Shown piece by piece: positions 18,739 through 27,419 of a stretch of 64,000 bases of DNA. Below the pieces are notes generated by a model, which saw only the letters and a list, made by a program, of their open reading frames with translations, had not been told where the DNA came from and ran no database searches. The stretch is from Streptomyces echinoruber. GTDB lineage: Bacteria > Actinomycetota > Actinomycetes > Streptomycetales > Streptomycetaceae. Positions within the stretch are counted from its first letter, which is position 1. Each line of letters starts with the position of its first letter. The translations under genes were made by a program, and so were the position numbers. The stretch is from assembly GCF_014651135.1 (NCBI RefSeq), contig NZ_BMWH01000006.1:124001-188000 (forward strand). Direction: 5' to 3'.

Positions 18739-19188
18739 ATGGCCGCCACACACGCGCCGCAGGCGCACACGACGACATACGAGTGGGCCGCGGGCCTGAT
18801 GGTCTTCGCCGCCGTGATGCTCACGCTCGTGGGAATCCTCGACATCTTCCGCGGCATCATGGCGATCGCCGAGGACGACGTCTTCCTCACCACCCGCAAC
18901 TACGTCTTCGAATTCGATCTCACCGGCTGGGGCTGGATCCATCTCGTCCTGGGAGCGGTCGCCGTGATCGTCAGCATCGGCCTGTACCAGGCGGCGATGT
19001 GGGCGAGGGTCGCGGGCGTGATCATCGCCGGGCTGGTCATCATCGCCAACTTCCTCTCCCTGCCGTACTACCCGGTGTGGTCGGTCATCATGATCGCGCT
19101 GTCCGGGTTCATCATCTGGGCCCTGTGCGTCGCCCGGAAGGAAGACTTCGGCGATCCCTTCGACACCGCACCGCGCGGCGATCTGTGA
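18739..19188 (+). CDS. DUF7144-like four-TM membrane protein
   Basis: A 149-residue protein with four TMs and short loops. Conserved features include AGLMVFAAVMLTLVGILDIF near the start, then GWIHLVLGAVAVIVSIGLYQ and FLSLPYYPVWSVIMIALSGF. This family is frequent in actinobacterial stress loci. No activity is known. The stop overlaps the next GTG start by 4 bases (GTGA). Confidence 0.82.
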   Translation: MAATHAPQAHTTTYEWAAGLMVFAAVMLTLVGILDIFRGIMAIAEDDVFLTTRNYVFEFDLTGWGWIHLVLGAVAVIVSIGLYQAAMWARVAGVIIAGLVIIANFLSLPYYPVWSVIMIALSGFIIWALCVARKEDFGDPFDTAPRGDL

Positions 19189-20651
19189 ACCCACCGTCCG
19201 CCCGGCCGGGCGGCGCCACCACCCGGCGCCACCCGGCCGGCGCGGCGGCCGGAGAGGACACACCGGTGGAGCCATCCGCCCGAGACGGAAGCCCGAGCCG
19301 CCCGGCGCCGCGCGCCGGCACCGCCCGCAACGGCACCGCCCGCAAGGACATCTGGCAGGCGCGCACGGCACTGCTCGCCCTGCTGGGCAGTGTCCTGGTT
19401 CCCCTCACCGTCGCCGGACTGAGAAGCATGCTGTGGCTGCTGCTCGGCGTGGCCGGGCTGGCACTGGCCGCGGCCGGCCTGTGGTGGACCCTGGCCCACA
19501 CCGGCGTCGTGCGGGCCTGCGGCGTGGTGGTGTCGGTGGTCGCGCCGCTCACGGTGCTCGCCCTGTACGCCGCCTACGACATGCTCGGCCCGGCCCTCGT
19601 CTCCCTCGCCCTGTGGGCCCTCGCCGTCGGCGCGGCACGCGGCGCCCTGGCTCCCGCCCACACCGCCGAGCGCCGGCAGACGCCCGCCCCGGCACCGCAC
19701 CATCCCTGGCTGTTGCTGAATCCCCGCTCCGGCGGCGGCAAGGCCGACCGCTTCCACCTGGTCGACAAGGCCCTGGCCCTCGGCGCCCGGGTGACCGTGC
19801 TCGAGGCCGGACGGCAGGACGTGGCCGAACTGGCCCGGCGCGCGGTCGCCGAGGGAGCCGACCTGCTCGCGGTGGCGGGCGGGGACGGCACCCAGGCCCT
19901 GGTGGCGGAGGTCGCCCACCGGCACGACCTGCCCTTCGCGGTGATCCCCGCGGGCACCCGCAACCACTTCGCCCTCGACCTCGGTCTCGACCGCGACGAC
20001 CCGGCGGCCGCGCTGAGCGCTCTCACCGACGGTGTCGAACGGAGAGTCGACCTCGGTTTCGCCGCCGACCGGGTGTTCGTCAACAACGCCTCCTTCGGTA
20101 CGTACGCCGCCGTGGTCGGCAACCCCGCCTACCGGCGGGCGAAGGTGCACACGGCGTTCCAGGACCTGCCCGAGCTGCTCACGGGCGACCGCACCCACCG
20201 GCTGCGGATGCGAGTCGGCCGGCACCGCGCCGAAGGGCTGCAGGCGGTGCTGGTCAGCAACAATCCCTACCGGTACGCCGTCGGCCCGCATCCCTGGCGC
20301 CGGGACCGCCTCGACACCGGCGTGCTCGGTGTGCTGTGCGTGCACATCGACAACACCGCACAGGCGGCGCGGGCCGTGGGCGGCAGGCGCTTCGCCAACG
20401 TCACCCGGCTGACCGGCAGGACCGTGGTCGTCGACACGGACACCGAGACCGTCCAAGCCGGCATCGACGGAGAACACGTCGTGCTGCCCGCCCCCGTGGT
20501 GTGCCGCATCGTGCCCGGAGCGCTGCGGGTCCGCGTGCCGCGGCAGTGGCCGGGGGTACCCCTCGGCCGGCCGGCGGCCGACTGGACGCACGTCACGCGG
20601 CTCGCGCTCGGCCGCCCGGACCGGGAGGAGCCGGTGAGCGCGCGGCGATGA
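19185..20651 (+). CDS. Diacylglycerol kinase-like lipid kinase (DagK/LCB5 fold)
   Basis: A 488-residue protein. The N-terminal 150 residues contain about four TMs; a DAGK catalytic domain follows. Key motifs are LLLNPRSGGGKAD, the nucleotide loop AVAGGDGTQALVAEVA, and VIPAGTRNHFALDLGLDRDD. These enzymes phosphorylate diacylglycerol or related lipids at the membrane. GTG 19185 is set by the GTGA overlap; GTG 19266, with GGAGAGG upstream, is an alternative start. Confidence 0.86.
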   Translation: MNPPSARPGGATTRRHPAGAAAGEDTPVEPSARDGSPSRPAPRAGTARNGTARKDIWQARTALLALLGSVLVPLTVAGLRSMLWLLLGVAGLALAAAGLWWTLAHTGVVRACGVVVSVVAPLTVLALYAAYDMLGPALVSLALWALAVGAARGALAPAHTAERRQTPAPAPHHPWLLLNPRSGGGKADRFHLVDKALALGARVTVLEAGRQDVAELARRAVAEGADLLAVAGGDGTQALVAEVAHRHDLPFAVIPAGTRNHFALDLGLDRDDPAAALSALTDGVERRVDLGFAADRVFVNNASFGTYAAVVGNPAYRRAKVHTAFQDLPELLTGDRTHRLRMRVGRHRAEGLQAVLVSNNPYRYAVGPHPWRRDRLDTGVLGVLCVHIDNTAQAARAVGGRRFANVTRLTGRTVVVDTDTETVQAGIDGEHVVLPAPVVCRIVPGALRVRVPRQWPGVPLGRPAADWTHVTRLALGRPDREEPVSARR

Positions 20652-20753
20652 CGAGGAGCAGGTGACGCCCGACGCGTGCCACGCGGGCGCGGGCCTCGTG
20701 GTGGGCGGCGCTGTCCTCTTCTTTCTCCCCCTTCGGCAGCCCCGCCCGCGGGG

Positions 20754-21662
20754 TCAGCCCGGCAGCAGCGCCTCGCCCAGCCGCCGCCAGTACGGCAGCG
20801 AGGACCGGCCGGGTCCGGTGCCGATCACCTGCACGCAGACGTGGTCGGCGCCGGCCCTCACGTGGTCGTGCAGTCTCCCGGCGATCGTGTCCAGGTCGCC
20901 CCAGAACACCAGGTCGTCGACGAGGCGGTCGCTGCCGCCGTCCTCGAAGTCGCGGTCGGTGTAGCCGAGCCGGCGGAACTTGGCGAGGTTGTAGGGCGTG
21001 GTGAGGTACGGCACCAGGTGCTCGCGGGCGATCGCGCGCGCCGTCGCGGGCTCGGACTCGAACAGCACCGCCTGCTCGACTCCGAGGAAGGCGTCCGGTC
21101 CCAGGATCTCCCGCGCCCGGGCGGTGTGGGCCGCGGTGACGTGGTAGGTGTGGGCGCCGGCCGCGCGGTCCCGGGCCAGGGCGAGCATCTTCGGCCCGTA
21201 CGCGGCCAGTACGCGCCGTATCCGCGGCGCCGGCTCCGCCGCGCCGGCCGCTGTCCGCCCGTCGGCCGTCCGCTCGTGCAGGGCGTCCAGTTCGTCGAGG
21301 TAACCGGCCATGGCGGCGAGCGGCTTGACGCCCGGCCGCTGTTCACCCCCGAAGCCGAGGCCGAGGACGTGCCGGCCGGGGTGGGCGTCGGCGAGCAGCC
21401 GGGCCGCGCCGTACGTCCAGCGGGCGCCCCGGGACCAGATCTGCGCGATGCCGTTCACGATGTGCAGCCGCTCGGTGCAGGAGAGCAGGTACCCGGCGAG
21501 CGTCAGCGCCTCGCGGCCGCCGACCTCCGGGAACCACAGGGCCCGCCAGCCCTGCTCCTCCAGGTCGCGCACCGCCTCGCGCATCCGCGCGGCCGGCAGG
21601 TGCTCGAAGTCGAACGTGTAGACCCCGAACGTCCCGAGGTCCAGCCCCTCCAGGCTGCCCAT
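20754..21662 (-). CDS. LLM-class oxidoreductase, probably F420-dependent
   Basis: A 302-residue TIM-barrel protein of the luciferase-like monooxygenase class. It resembles the TIGR03620-type F420 branch (LGTFGVYTFDFEHLPAARMR, then GWRALWFPEV, GARWTYGAARLLADAHPGRH and VLGLGFGGE). F420H2-dependent reduction or oxidation is likely; the substrate is unknown. The start ATG 21662 follows an upstream region with an inverted repeat. It is convergent with the lipid kinase. Confidence 0.85.
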   Translation of the reverse strand: MGSLEGLDLGTFGVYTFDFEHLPAARMREAVRDLEEQGWRALWFPEVGGREALTLAGYLLSCTERLHIVNGIAQIWSRGARWTYGAARLLADAHPGRHVLGLGFGGEQRPGVKPLAAMAGYLDELDALHERTADGRTAAGAAEPAPRIRRVLAAYGPKMLALARDRAAGAHTYHVTAAHTARAREILGPDAFLGVEQAVLFESEPATARAIAREHLVPYLTTPYNLAKFRRLGYTDRDFEDGGSDRLVDDLVFWGDLDTIAGRLHDHVRAGADHVCVQVIGTGPGRSSLPYWRRLGEALLPG

Positions 21663-21700
21663 GGCGTCACATCCCCTTGTCGCACGTGTCGTCCGAACGC

Positions 21701-21776
21701 GATGGACACGCCTCGGACATGCCCTCGCGGATACGTCCGCCGGGCATCGCCGGACATGTCTCACCCGGTGTCCATC
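21701..21776. promoter_or_regulatory. Inverted repeat GATGGACAC / GTGTCCATC upstream of LLM gene
   Basis: Exact 9-base arms at 21701-21709 and 21768-21776 lie 39 bases upstream of the LLM start. Two CGGACATG elements sit between them (about 21713 and 21750). A relatively A/T-rich stretch follows at 21776-21810. The group looks like an operator/promoter region for the LLM gene. Confidence 0.45.
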
Positions 21777-21954
21777 GATGAATCGGAATATCGCAGATTT
21801 ACGATGTGAAGCGCAAGGGTCCGCCGACGCCGAGGCCGGGACGGGGGAGCGAGCCGCCGATGCCGGGGACGGGGAGGAACAGGGGACGGAACAGGGGGAC
21901 AGGGGGGAACAGGAAAGAGCGGCCGTCACGCCGCCGCGAGGAGTGCCGGAAGCC

Positions 21955-22287
21955 TCAGAGGGTCCGCCCCAGAAGTTCCACGAGTTCCGCGATGCGCCGC
22001 TCGTCGCGCCGGTAGTGGGTCCACTTGCCGACGCGTGTCGCCCGGACCAGGCCCGCCCGCTGCAACTCGGCCATGTAGGCCGACACCGTGGACTGGGCCA
22101 GCCCCGCCTTGGCCTGGAGGTGGCTCACGCACACCCCCACCTCCGCCGGGTCCGCGATCGCCCGGTCCATGGGGAAGTGGCGTTCGGGCTCGCGCAGCCA
22201 CAGCAGGATCTGCAACCGCATCGGGTTCGCCAGCGCCCGCAGCGCGCCGACCAGGTCGGGGTCCGGTGCGATCGCAGTGTCCGCCAT
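21955..22287 (-). CDS. ArsR-family transcriptional regulator
   Basis: A 110-residue winged-helix protein. N-terminal GALRALANPMRLQILLWL is typical of ArsR/SmtB repressors, and the recognition helix is QSTVSAYMAELQRAGLVRAT. The metal-box ELCVCDL is not present; only one Cys (GVCVSHLQ) lies near that position, so it may sense something other than metal. It begins 29 bases after the lutC stop on the same strand, so it is probably co-transcribed with lutABC. Confidence 0.85.
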   Translation of the reverse strand: MADTAIAPDPDLVGALRALANPMRLQILLWLREPERHFPMDRAIADPAEVGVCVSHLQAKAGLAQSTVSAYMAELQRAGLVRATRVGKWTHYRRDERRIAELVELLGRTL

Positions 22288-22316
22288 GCGTCGGAGTATA
22301 GGTCGGCCGGTGCCGG

Positions 22317-23039
22317 TCACCCGCCCGCCCGCCGGCCGCCGTCCGGCCGCTCCGCGGTCCCGGTGTCCTTTCGCCCCGCGGCCCCGGCGTCCGCCCGGCC
22401 GGTCACCAGCACCACCTCCAGGGTGCGCGGCCCGTGCACCCCCTCGACCCGGTCCAGCTCTATGTCGCTGGTGGCGGACGGCCCCGAGATCCACGTCAGG
22501 GGCCGGGCGGGGTCGAGGCGTTCCAGGGCCAGGGGCACGGAGGCGACCACCTGGTCGGGGACGCGCACGACGCACACGTGGTGGTCGGGGACGAGGGTGA
22601 TGCGGCGGCGGCCCTGGTCGGGGGAGCCGTCCAGGACGATCGTGCCGGTCTCGGCGATCGCCACCGCGCAGCCGGTGACCACGCTGTCCACCCGGTCCAG
22701 TTCGTGCGGGGTGCTCTCCGCCCGGTCCGGCACCCGCGCCGCCCCGGTCGCGCTCAGCCAGTCCGCGTCCAGGCCCGGCGGCACCAGCACCGACCGCGTG
22801 CCGCGCCGTGCCAGCAGGCGGGCGATCAGTGACGGGAGCCCGTCGGCCGCGCAGCGGTGCACCACCGCCCGGTAGTCGGCGAGGTTCTCCGCCAGCAGCT
22901 CCACCGTCTCCTCGGCGCTCCGCTCGCCGTGCGCGCGCAGGTAGCCGCGGTCGACCGCCCGCTCGTAGGGCGTGTCGTCGTGCGGTACGTCCGCCAGGGC
23001 CCGCCGCACGCGGCCCAGGATCCGCTCCCTGCTGTTCAC
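22317..23039 (-). CDS. lutC: LutC, LUD-domain subunit of lactate utilisation complex
   Basis: A 240-residue protein beginning with GTG at 23039 (NSRERILGRVRRALADVPHD). The LUD domain is clear from TGCAVAIAETGTIVLDGSPD with following RRR, and PLTWISGPSATSDIELDRVE then GVHGPRTLEVVLV. With LutA and LutB it makes an iron-sulfur L-lactate dehydrogenase that oxidises lactate to pyruvate. It overlaps the lutB stop by 4 bases. Confidence 0.9.
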   Translation of the reverse strand: MNSRERILGRVRRALADVPHDDTPYERAVDRGYLRAHGERSAEETVELLAENLADYRAVVHRCAADGLPSLIARLLARRGTRSVLVPPGLDADWLSATGAARVPDRAESTPHELDRVDSVVTGCAVAIAETGTIVLDGSPDQGRRRITLVPDHHVCVVRVPDQVVASVPLALERLDPARPLTWISGPSATSDIELDRVEGVHGPRTLEVVLVTGRADAGAAGRKDTGTAERPDGGRRAGG

Positions 23040-24553
23040 CGTGCCGTGTCCTTTCCGCCGCGGGTGCGCTGCCACCAGTCCCGGAACGGTTCCGCGGGCA
23101 GCGGCGGCAGGTCGCGGGAGTCGGTCCAGGCCCGCCCGGGGCCGGGCAGGGTGCGCGGGGCGAAGCGGCGGGAGCGCGCGGCCAGCCGCTGCCCGGCGCG
23201 CAGGACGCCCGGCCGGGTCAGCGCCCAGCGGGCCGCCCGCATGGCCGCCCGTTCGGCGGCGTGCCCCCTGGCCGGGCGCAGCACCACCCGGTTGCCCTGC
23301 CGGACCGCCTCCCCGCCCTGCACGACCCGCTCCCGCAGGTGCACCAGCACCTCGGGGATGTCGATGGCGACCGGGCACACCTCGTAGCAGGCGCCGCACA
23401 GCGAGGACGCGTACGGCAGCGAGGCGTCGATCCCGCTCGCGGTGCCGCGCAGCTGGGGGCTGAGGATGGCGCCGATGGGCCCCGGGTAGACGGAGCCGTA
23501 GGCGTGGCCGCCGGCGCGTTCGTAGACCGGGCAGACGTTGAGGCAGGCCGAGCAGCGGATGCAGCGCAGGGCCTGGCGGCCGACGGTGTCGGCGAGGGCG
23601 TCGGTGCGGCCGTTGTCCAGCAGCACCAGGTGGAACTCCCGCGGCCCGTCGGCGGTCGCGGAGTTCGTGGTGCCGGTCCACAGGGACGTGTACGGGTTCA
23701 TGCGCTCGGCGGTGGAGGAGCGGGGCAGCGTCTGCAGGAACACCTCCAGGTCCCGCCACGTGGGCACGACCTTCTCGATGCCGACGACCGAGATCAGCGT
23801 CTCGGGCAGGGTCAGGCACATCCGGCCGTTGCCCTCGGACTCGACCACGACCAGCGTGCCGGTCTCGGCGACCATGAAGTTGGCGCCGGAGATGCCGACC
23901 CGGGCGCGCAGGAACTTCTCCCGCAGGTGCAGCCGCGCGGCTTCGGCGAGTTCGGCGGGCTCGTCGGTCAGGCCCTCGGGGGCGGGACGGCCCCACTCGC
24001 CCATCTCGGAGCGGAAGATGTCCCGGATCTCCCCGCGGTTGCGGTGGATGGCGGGCACCAGGATGTGGGAGGGCCGGTCGTGGGCCAACTGCACGATCAA
24101 CTCGGCCAGATCGGTCTCGTAGGCGCGTATGCCAGCCGCCTCCAGAGCCTCGTTCAGGCCGATCTCCTGCGTGGTCATCGACTTGACCTTGACGACCTCC
24201 GACTCGCCGGTGGCCTTCACCAGGTCGGTCACGATCCGGTTGGCCTCCGCGGCGTCGGCCGCCCAGTGCACGGTGCCGCCGGCCGCCGTGACGGCTTGCT
24301 CCACCTGCACGAGGTAGCGGTCGAGGTGACGCAGTGTGTGGTCCTTGATCTGCCGGCCCGCCTCCCGCAGCGCCGCCCAGTCGGAGACCTCGGCCACCGC
24401 CGCGGCCCGCTTGGCGCGGATGGTGTGGGTGGCGTGCCGCAGGGTGCCGCGCAGCCTGGCGTCCCGTACGGCCTCCCGCGCGGCCTGCGGGAAGGCCGGG
24501 TGGGCGGGCGGGGCGGACGCGGGCATCCCGACGAACGTTGTGGTCGTGCTCAT
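23036..24553 (-). CDS. lutB: LutB, iron-sulfur and LUD subunit of lactate utilisation complex
   Basis: A 505-residue protein. The N-terminal LUD domain includes VKVKSMTTQEIGLNEALEAA and GISGANFMVAETGTLVVVES. Two 4Fe-4S binding motifs follow: CIRCSACLNVCPVY and CGACYEVCPVAIDIPEVL. It ends in a basic C-terminal tail. It passes electrons within the LutABC complex. The ATG at 24553 overlaps the lutA stop (ATGA), so translation is coupled. Confidence 0.93.
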   Translation of the reverse strand: MSTTTTFVGMPASAPPAHPAFPQAAREAVRDARLRGTLRHATHTIRAKRAAAVAEVSDWAALREAGRQIKDHTLRHLDRYLVQVEQAVTAAGGTVHWAADAAEANRIVTDLVKATGESEVVKVKSMTTQEIGLNEALEAAGIRAYETDLAELIVQLAHDRPSHILVPAIHRNRGEIRDIFRSEMGEWGRPAPEGLTDEPAELAEAARLHLREKFLRARVGISGANFMVAETGTLVVVESEGNGRMCLTLPETLISVVGIEKVVPTWRDLEVFLQTLPRSSTAERMNPYTSLWTGTTNSATADGPREFHLVLLDNGRTDALADTVGRQALRCIRCSACLNVCPVYERAGGHAYGSVYPGPIGAILSPQLRGTASGIDASLPYASSLCGACYEVCPVAIDIPEVLVHLRERVVQGGEAVRQGNRVVLRPARGHAAERAAMRAARWALTRPGVLRAGQRLAARSRRFAPRTLPGPGRAWTDSRDLPPLPAEPFRDWWQRTRGGKDTAR

Positions 24554-25305
24554 GCCGCAGGCTCCTCCTCGGTGCTCGCCAGGATCTCCGCGATGTGCAC
24601 CGGCCGCATACCCGTGCGCAGCCGGGTCATCAGGCCGCCCAGGTGCATCAGGCAGGAGTTGTCGGCCGCGCACAGCACTTCCGCGCCGGTCGAGGCGGCG
24701 TTGCGCACCTTGTCGGTGCCCATCGCGGCCGAGACGTCGGCGTTCTTCACCGCGAACGTGCCGCCGAAGCCGCAGCACTCCTCCGCGCCGGGCAGCTCCA
24801 CCAGCTCCAGTCCCCGCACCGCCCGCAGCAGCCGCCGGGGCCGCTCGCCCAGGCCCAGGCCGCGCAGCCCGTGGCAGGTGGGGTGGTAGGTCACCGTGTG
24901 CGGGTAGCAGGCGCCGACGTCCGTCACGCCCAGGACGTCCACCAGGAACTCCGTCAGCTCGTACGTCCTGGCCGCCACGGGCGCCAGCGCCGCCGCGAGC
25001 GCCTCCCCGCGCCCCTCGGCGCGCGCCCGCTCGCCCATGCGCGGGTACAGCTCGCGCACCATCGCCCCGCACGACCCGGACGGGGTCACGATCGCCTCGT
25101 AGCCGCCGAAGACCTCGCCGAAGTGCCGGGCCAGCGGCTCGGCCTCGTGGCGGTAACCGGTGGTGTAGTGGGCCTGCCCGCAGCACGTCTGGGCGGTCGG
25201 GAAGTCGACCTCGACGCCCAGTCTGGTCAGCAGTTTCACCACGGCGCGTCCGGTGTCCGGATACAGCGTGTCGTTGACGCAGGTCAGGAACAGGGCGACG
25301 CGCAT
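24550..25305 (-). CDS. lutA: LutA, (Fe-S)-binding CCG-domain subunit of lactate utilisation complex
   Basis: A 251-residue protein with two cysteine-rich CCG domains: TAQTCCGQAHYTTGYRHEAE and ELPGAEECCGFGGTFAVKNA. It opens with RVALFLTCVNDTLYPDTGRA as in other LutA/GlcF-type proteins. GAGGAG lies 5 bases before the ATG at 25305. It is the first gene of the leftward lutA-lutB-lutC-arsR unit. Confidence 0.93.
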   Translation of the reverse strand: MRVALFLTCVNDTLYPDTGRAVVKLLTRLGVEVDFPTAQTCCGQAHYTTGYRHEAEPLARHFGEVFGGYEAIVTPSGSCGAMVRELYPRMGERARAEGRGEALAAALAPVAARTYELTEFLVDVLGVTDVGACYPHTVTYHPTCHGLRGLGLGERPRRLLRAVRGLELVELPGAEECCGFGGTFAVKNADVSAAMGTDKVRNAASTGAEVLCAADNSCLMHLGGLMTRLRTGMRPVHIAEILASTEEEPAA

Positions 25306-25379
25306 CGTGGCTCCTCGTTCGTCGATCATCGGATCGGTCGCAGCCTAGTTCCGGGGCGGCCGGACGGCCCCGGAGATGC

Positions 25380-25447
25380 GGACGGTGGTTCCGGGGAGGC
25401 TCGGACGGCGGTCCCGGAGAAGCTTGGACGGCGGTCCTCGAGGGAGG
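25380..25447. repeat. Three tandem 23-bp repeats
   Basis: Units GGACGGYGGTYCCGGRGARGCTT-like repeat at 25380-25402, 25403-25425 and 25426-25447. They sit between lutA and the rhamnulokinase remnant. No coding function is seen. Confidence 0.65.
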
Positions 25448-25459
25448 GGAGCATGCGGA

Positions 25460-25846
25460 TCACCGCGCCGCCGGCCGCGCCTCGGCGGCCCGCCACCGGT
25501 GGGTGTCCCCGCGCGGCTCGTACCGGGCCGGCGGCTGAGTGCGGGCCGGCCGTGCGCGCATGCGGGCGCGGTCGTCGGCCGGGCCGTGCGCGCGGGCCTG
25601 CACCAGGACGTTGCCGAGGGCGGCCGCCTCGGCGGGACCGGCCACCACCGGCAGCCCGCAGGCGTTTGCGGTCAGGTGGCACAGCAGGGCGTTGCGGGTG
25701 CCGCCGCCCACCCCGTGCACCACGTCGACCGGGTGGCCGGCGAGCCGCTGGGCGTCCTGCACGGCCCGGCGGCGGGCGAGCGCGAGGGAGTCCAGGACGC
25801 GGCGGGTGGTCCGCAACTCCAGCCTCGCCACCGGCTGAACCGGCAC
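25460..25846 (-). pseudogene. rhaB: C-terminal remnant of rhamnulokinase (FGGY kinase)
   Basis: The minus strand encodes about 128 residues. They match the last quarter of FGGY sugar kinases, best rhamnulokinase: RVLDSLALARRRAVQDAQRL, then VDVVHGVGGGTRNALLCHLT and AGPAEAAALGNVLVQARAHG. The N-terminal about 350 residues, including the sugar-binding and first ATPase half, are absent; upstream sequence is the divergent hydrolase gene. It cannot be an active kinase. No other rhamnose gene is in the window. Confidence 0.75.
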
Positions 25847-25932
25847 CCCGGCACGGCACGTGATCGCGGCGTGGGCGGCACATGTGCTGGACTGGACCGC
25901 GGCCCGACCACCGACCGACCACCCCGGGAGCC

Positions 25933-27240
25933 GTGTTGACCGTCCGCTACCGCCAGCCCGGCGTCGTCCTCACCGACCACCGCTTCACCGTCCCCCTCGA
26001 CCACGCCGACCCGGACGGCGAGACGATCGAACTGTTCGCCCGCGAGGCCGTCGCGAGCGACCGGGCGGACGCCGGGGACCTGCCGTGGCTGGTCTACCTC
26101 CAGGGCGGCCCCGGTTTCGGCGCGGACCGCTTCGTCGGCAGGCAGTCCTGGCTCGGCCGCGCGCTGCGGGAGTTCCGCGTGCTGCTGCTCGACCAGCGCG
26201 GCACCGGCGCCTCCACGCCCGCCAACCGCCAGACGCTCCCGCTGCGCGGCGGCCCCGAGCAGCAGGCCGACCACCTCACCCGCTTCCGCGCCGACTCCAT
26301 CGTCCGCGACTGCGAGCTGATCCGCCGCCGGCTGACCGGCGGCGCCCCCTGGACCGTCCTGGGCCAGAGCTTCGGCGGCTTCTGCACCGTCACCTACCTG
26401 TCGCTGGCCCCCGAGGGCCTGGACACCGCCCTGATCACCGGCGGGCTGCCCTCCCTCGACGCGCACGCCGACGACGTCTACCGCGCCGCCTACCCGCGCA
26501 TCGAGCGCAAGGTCCGCGCCCACTACGCCCGCTACCCGATGGACGTGGAGCGGGCCCGCCGCATCGCCGGACACCTGCTGGAGCACGAGGTGGTGCTGCC
26601 GAACGGCTACCGGCTCACCGTCGAGGCGTTCCAGTCCCTCGGCGCGCTGCTCGGGCGGCGCGAGGGCAGTCACCGCCTGCACTACCTCCTGGAGGACGCC
26701 TTCGTGCGCACCCCCGGCGGCATACGGCTGTCCGACGCCTTCCAGGAGGAGGTCCAGGGCCTGTTGTCGTACGCGGGCCACCCCCTCTACGCCGTGCTCC
26801 ACGAGGCCATCTACGCCCAGGACGCGCGGCCCACCGCGTGGGCCGCCGAGCGGGTGCGCGCCGAGTTCCCGCAGTTCGACGCGGCCAAGGCGCTCGCCGG
26901 GGACGGGCCGCTGCTGTTCACCGGGGAGAGCGTCCACCCCTGGATGTTCGACTGCGACCCGGCGCTGCGCCCGCTGCGCGAGACCGCCGAACTGCTCGCC
27001 GCCCGCACCGACTGGCGGCCCCTGTACGACCCGGCCCGGCTCGCCGCCAACGAGGTGCCCGTCGCCGCGGCCGTCTACCACGACGACCTGTACGTCGACA
27101 CCGCCCACTCGCTGCGCACCGCCCGCGCGATCCGCGGCCTGCGCACCTGGGTCACCGACGAGTTCGAGCACGACGGGGTGCGCACCGACGGCCCGCGCGT
27201 GCTGGACCGGCTGCTGGCGCTCGCCCGCGGGGAGGCGTGA
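25933..27240 (+). CDS. Proline iminopeptidase-like alpha/beta hydrolase
   Basis: A 435-residue alpha/beta hydrolase. The family motif LVYLQGGPGFGA (oxyanion hole) and VLLLDQRGTGASTP precede the nucleophile elbow VLGQSFGGFC. A large helical cap is inserted. His near FEHDGVR and an upstream Asp probably complete the triad. It resembles prolyl aminopeptidases of family S33. The start is GTG 25933 or TTG 25936; GGGAG spacing slightly favours TTG. No signal peptide, so it is cytoplasmic. Confidence 0.85.
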   Translation: MLTVRYRQPGVVLTDHRFTVPLDHADPDGETIELFAREAVASDRADAGDLPWLVYLQGGPGFGADRFVGRQSWLGRALREFRVLLLDQRGTGASTPANRQTLPLRGGPEQQADHLTRFRADSIVRDCELIRRRLTGGAPWTVLGQSFGGFCTVTYLSLAPEGLDTALITGGLPSLDAHADDVYRAAYPRIERKVRAHYARYPMDVERARRIAGHLLEHEVVLPNGYRLTVEAFQSLGALLGRREGSHRLHYLLEDAFVRTPGGIRLSDAFQEEVQGLLSYAGHPLYAVLHEAIYAQDARPTAWAAERVRAEFPQFDAAKALAGDGPLLFTGESVHPWMFDCDPALRPLRETAELLAARTDWRPLYDPARLAANEVPVAAAVYHDDLYVDTAHSLRTARAIRGLRTWVTDEFEHDGVRTDGPRVLDRLLALARGEA

Positions 27241-27278
27241 GCGCCGCACCCGAGGCGGTCGGCGGGCGGAGCGTGGCC

Positions 27279-27360
27279 CGCGGGCGCGGTGCGGTCGGCG
27301 GGCGCAGTGTGGGCAGTGTGGTCGGGGGAGCACAGTGTGGTTCGCGGGCGCGGTGCGGTC
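27279..27360. repeat. 18-bp exact direct repeat
   Basis: CGCGGGCGCGGTGCGGTC occurs at 27279-27296 and again at 27343-27360, in the spacer before the PIG-L gene. Between the copies, GCAGTGTGG-like words recur three times. Confidence 0.6.
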
Positions 27361-27419
27361 CGTGGGCGGAATGCGATCTTCCGCCTGTGGGCGGCGCCCG
27401 CTGCGGTTAGGCTGCGCCC

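Noticed and set aside
20735..20756. Terminator between lipid kinase and LLM genes
   Set aside because: Only a 5-bp CCCCG/CGGGG stem is present, too weak to call.
21834..21930. G-rich purine tract as a coding gene
   Set aside because: Open frames are repeats of Gly/Arg/Thr without start signals; at most it could form G-quadruplexes.
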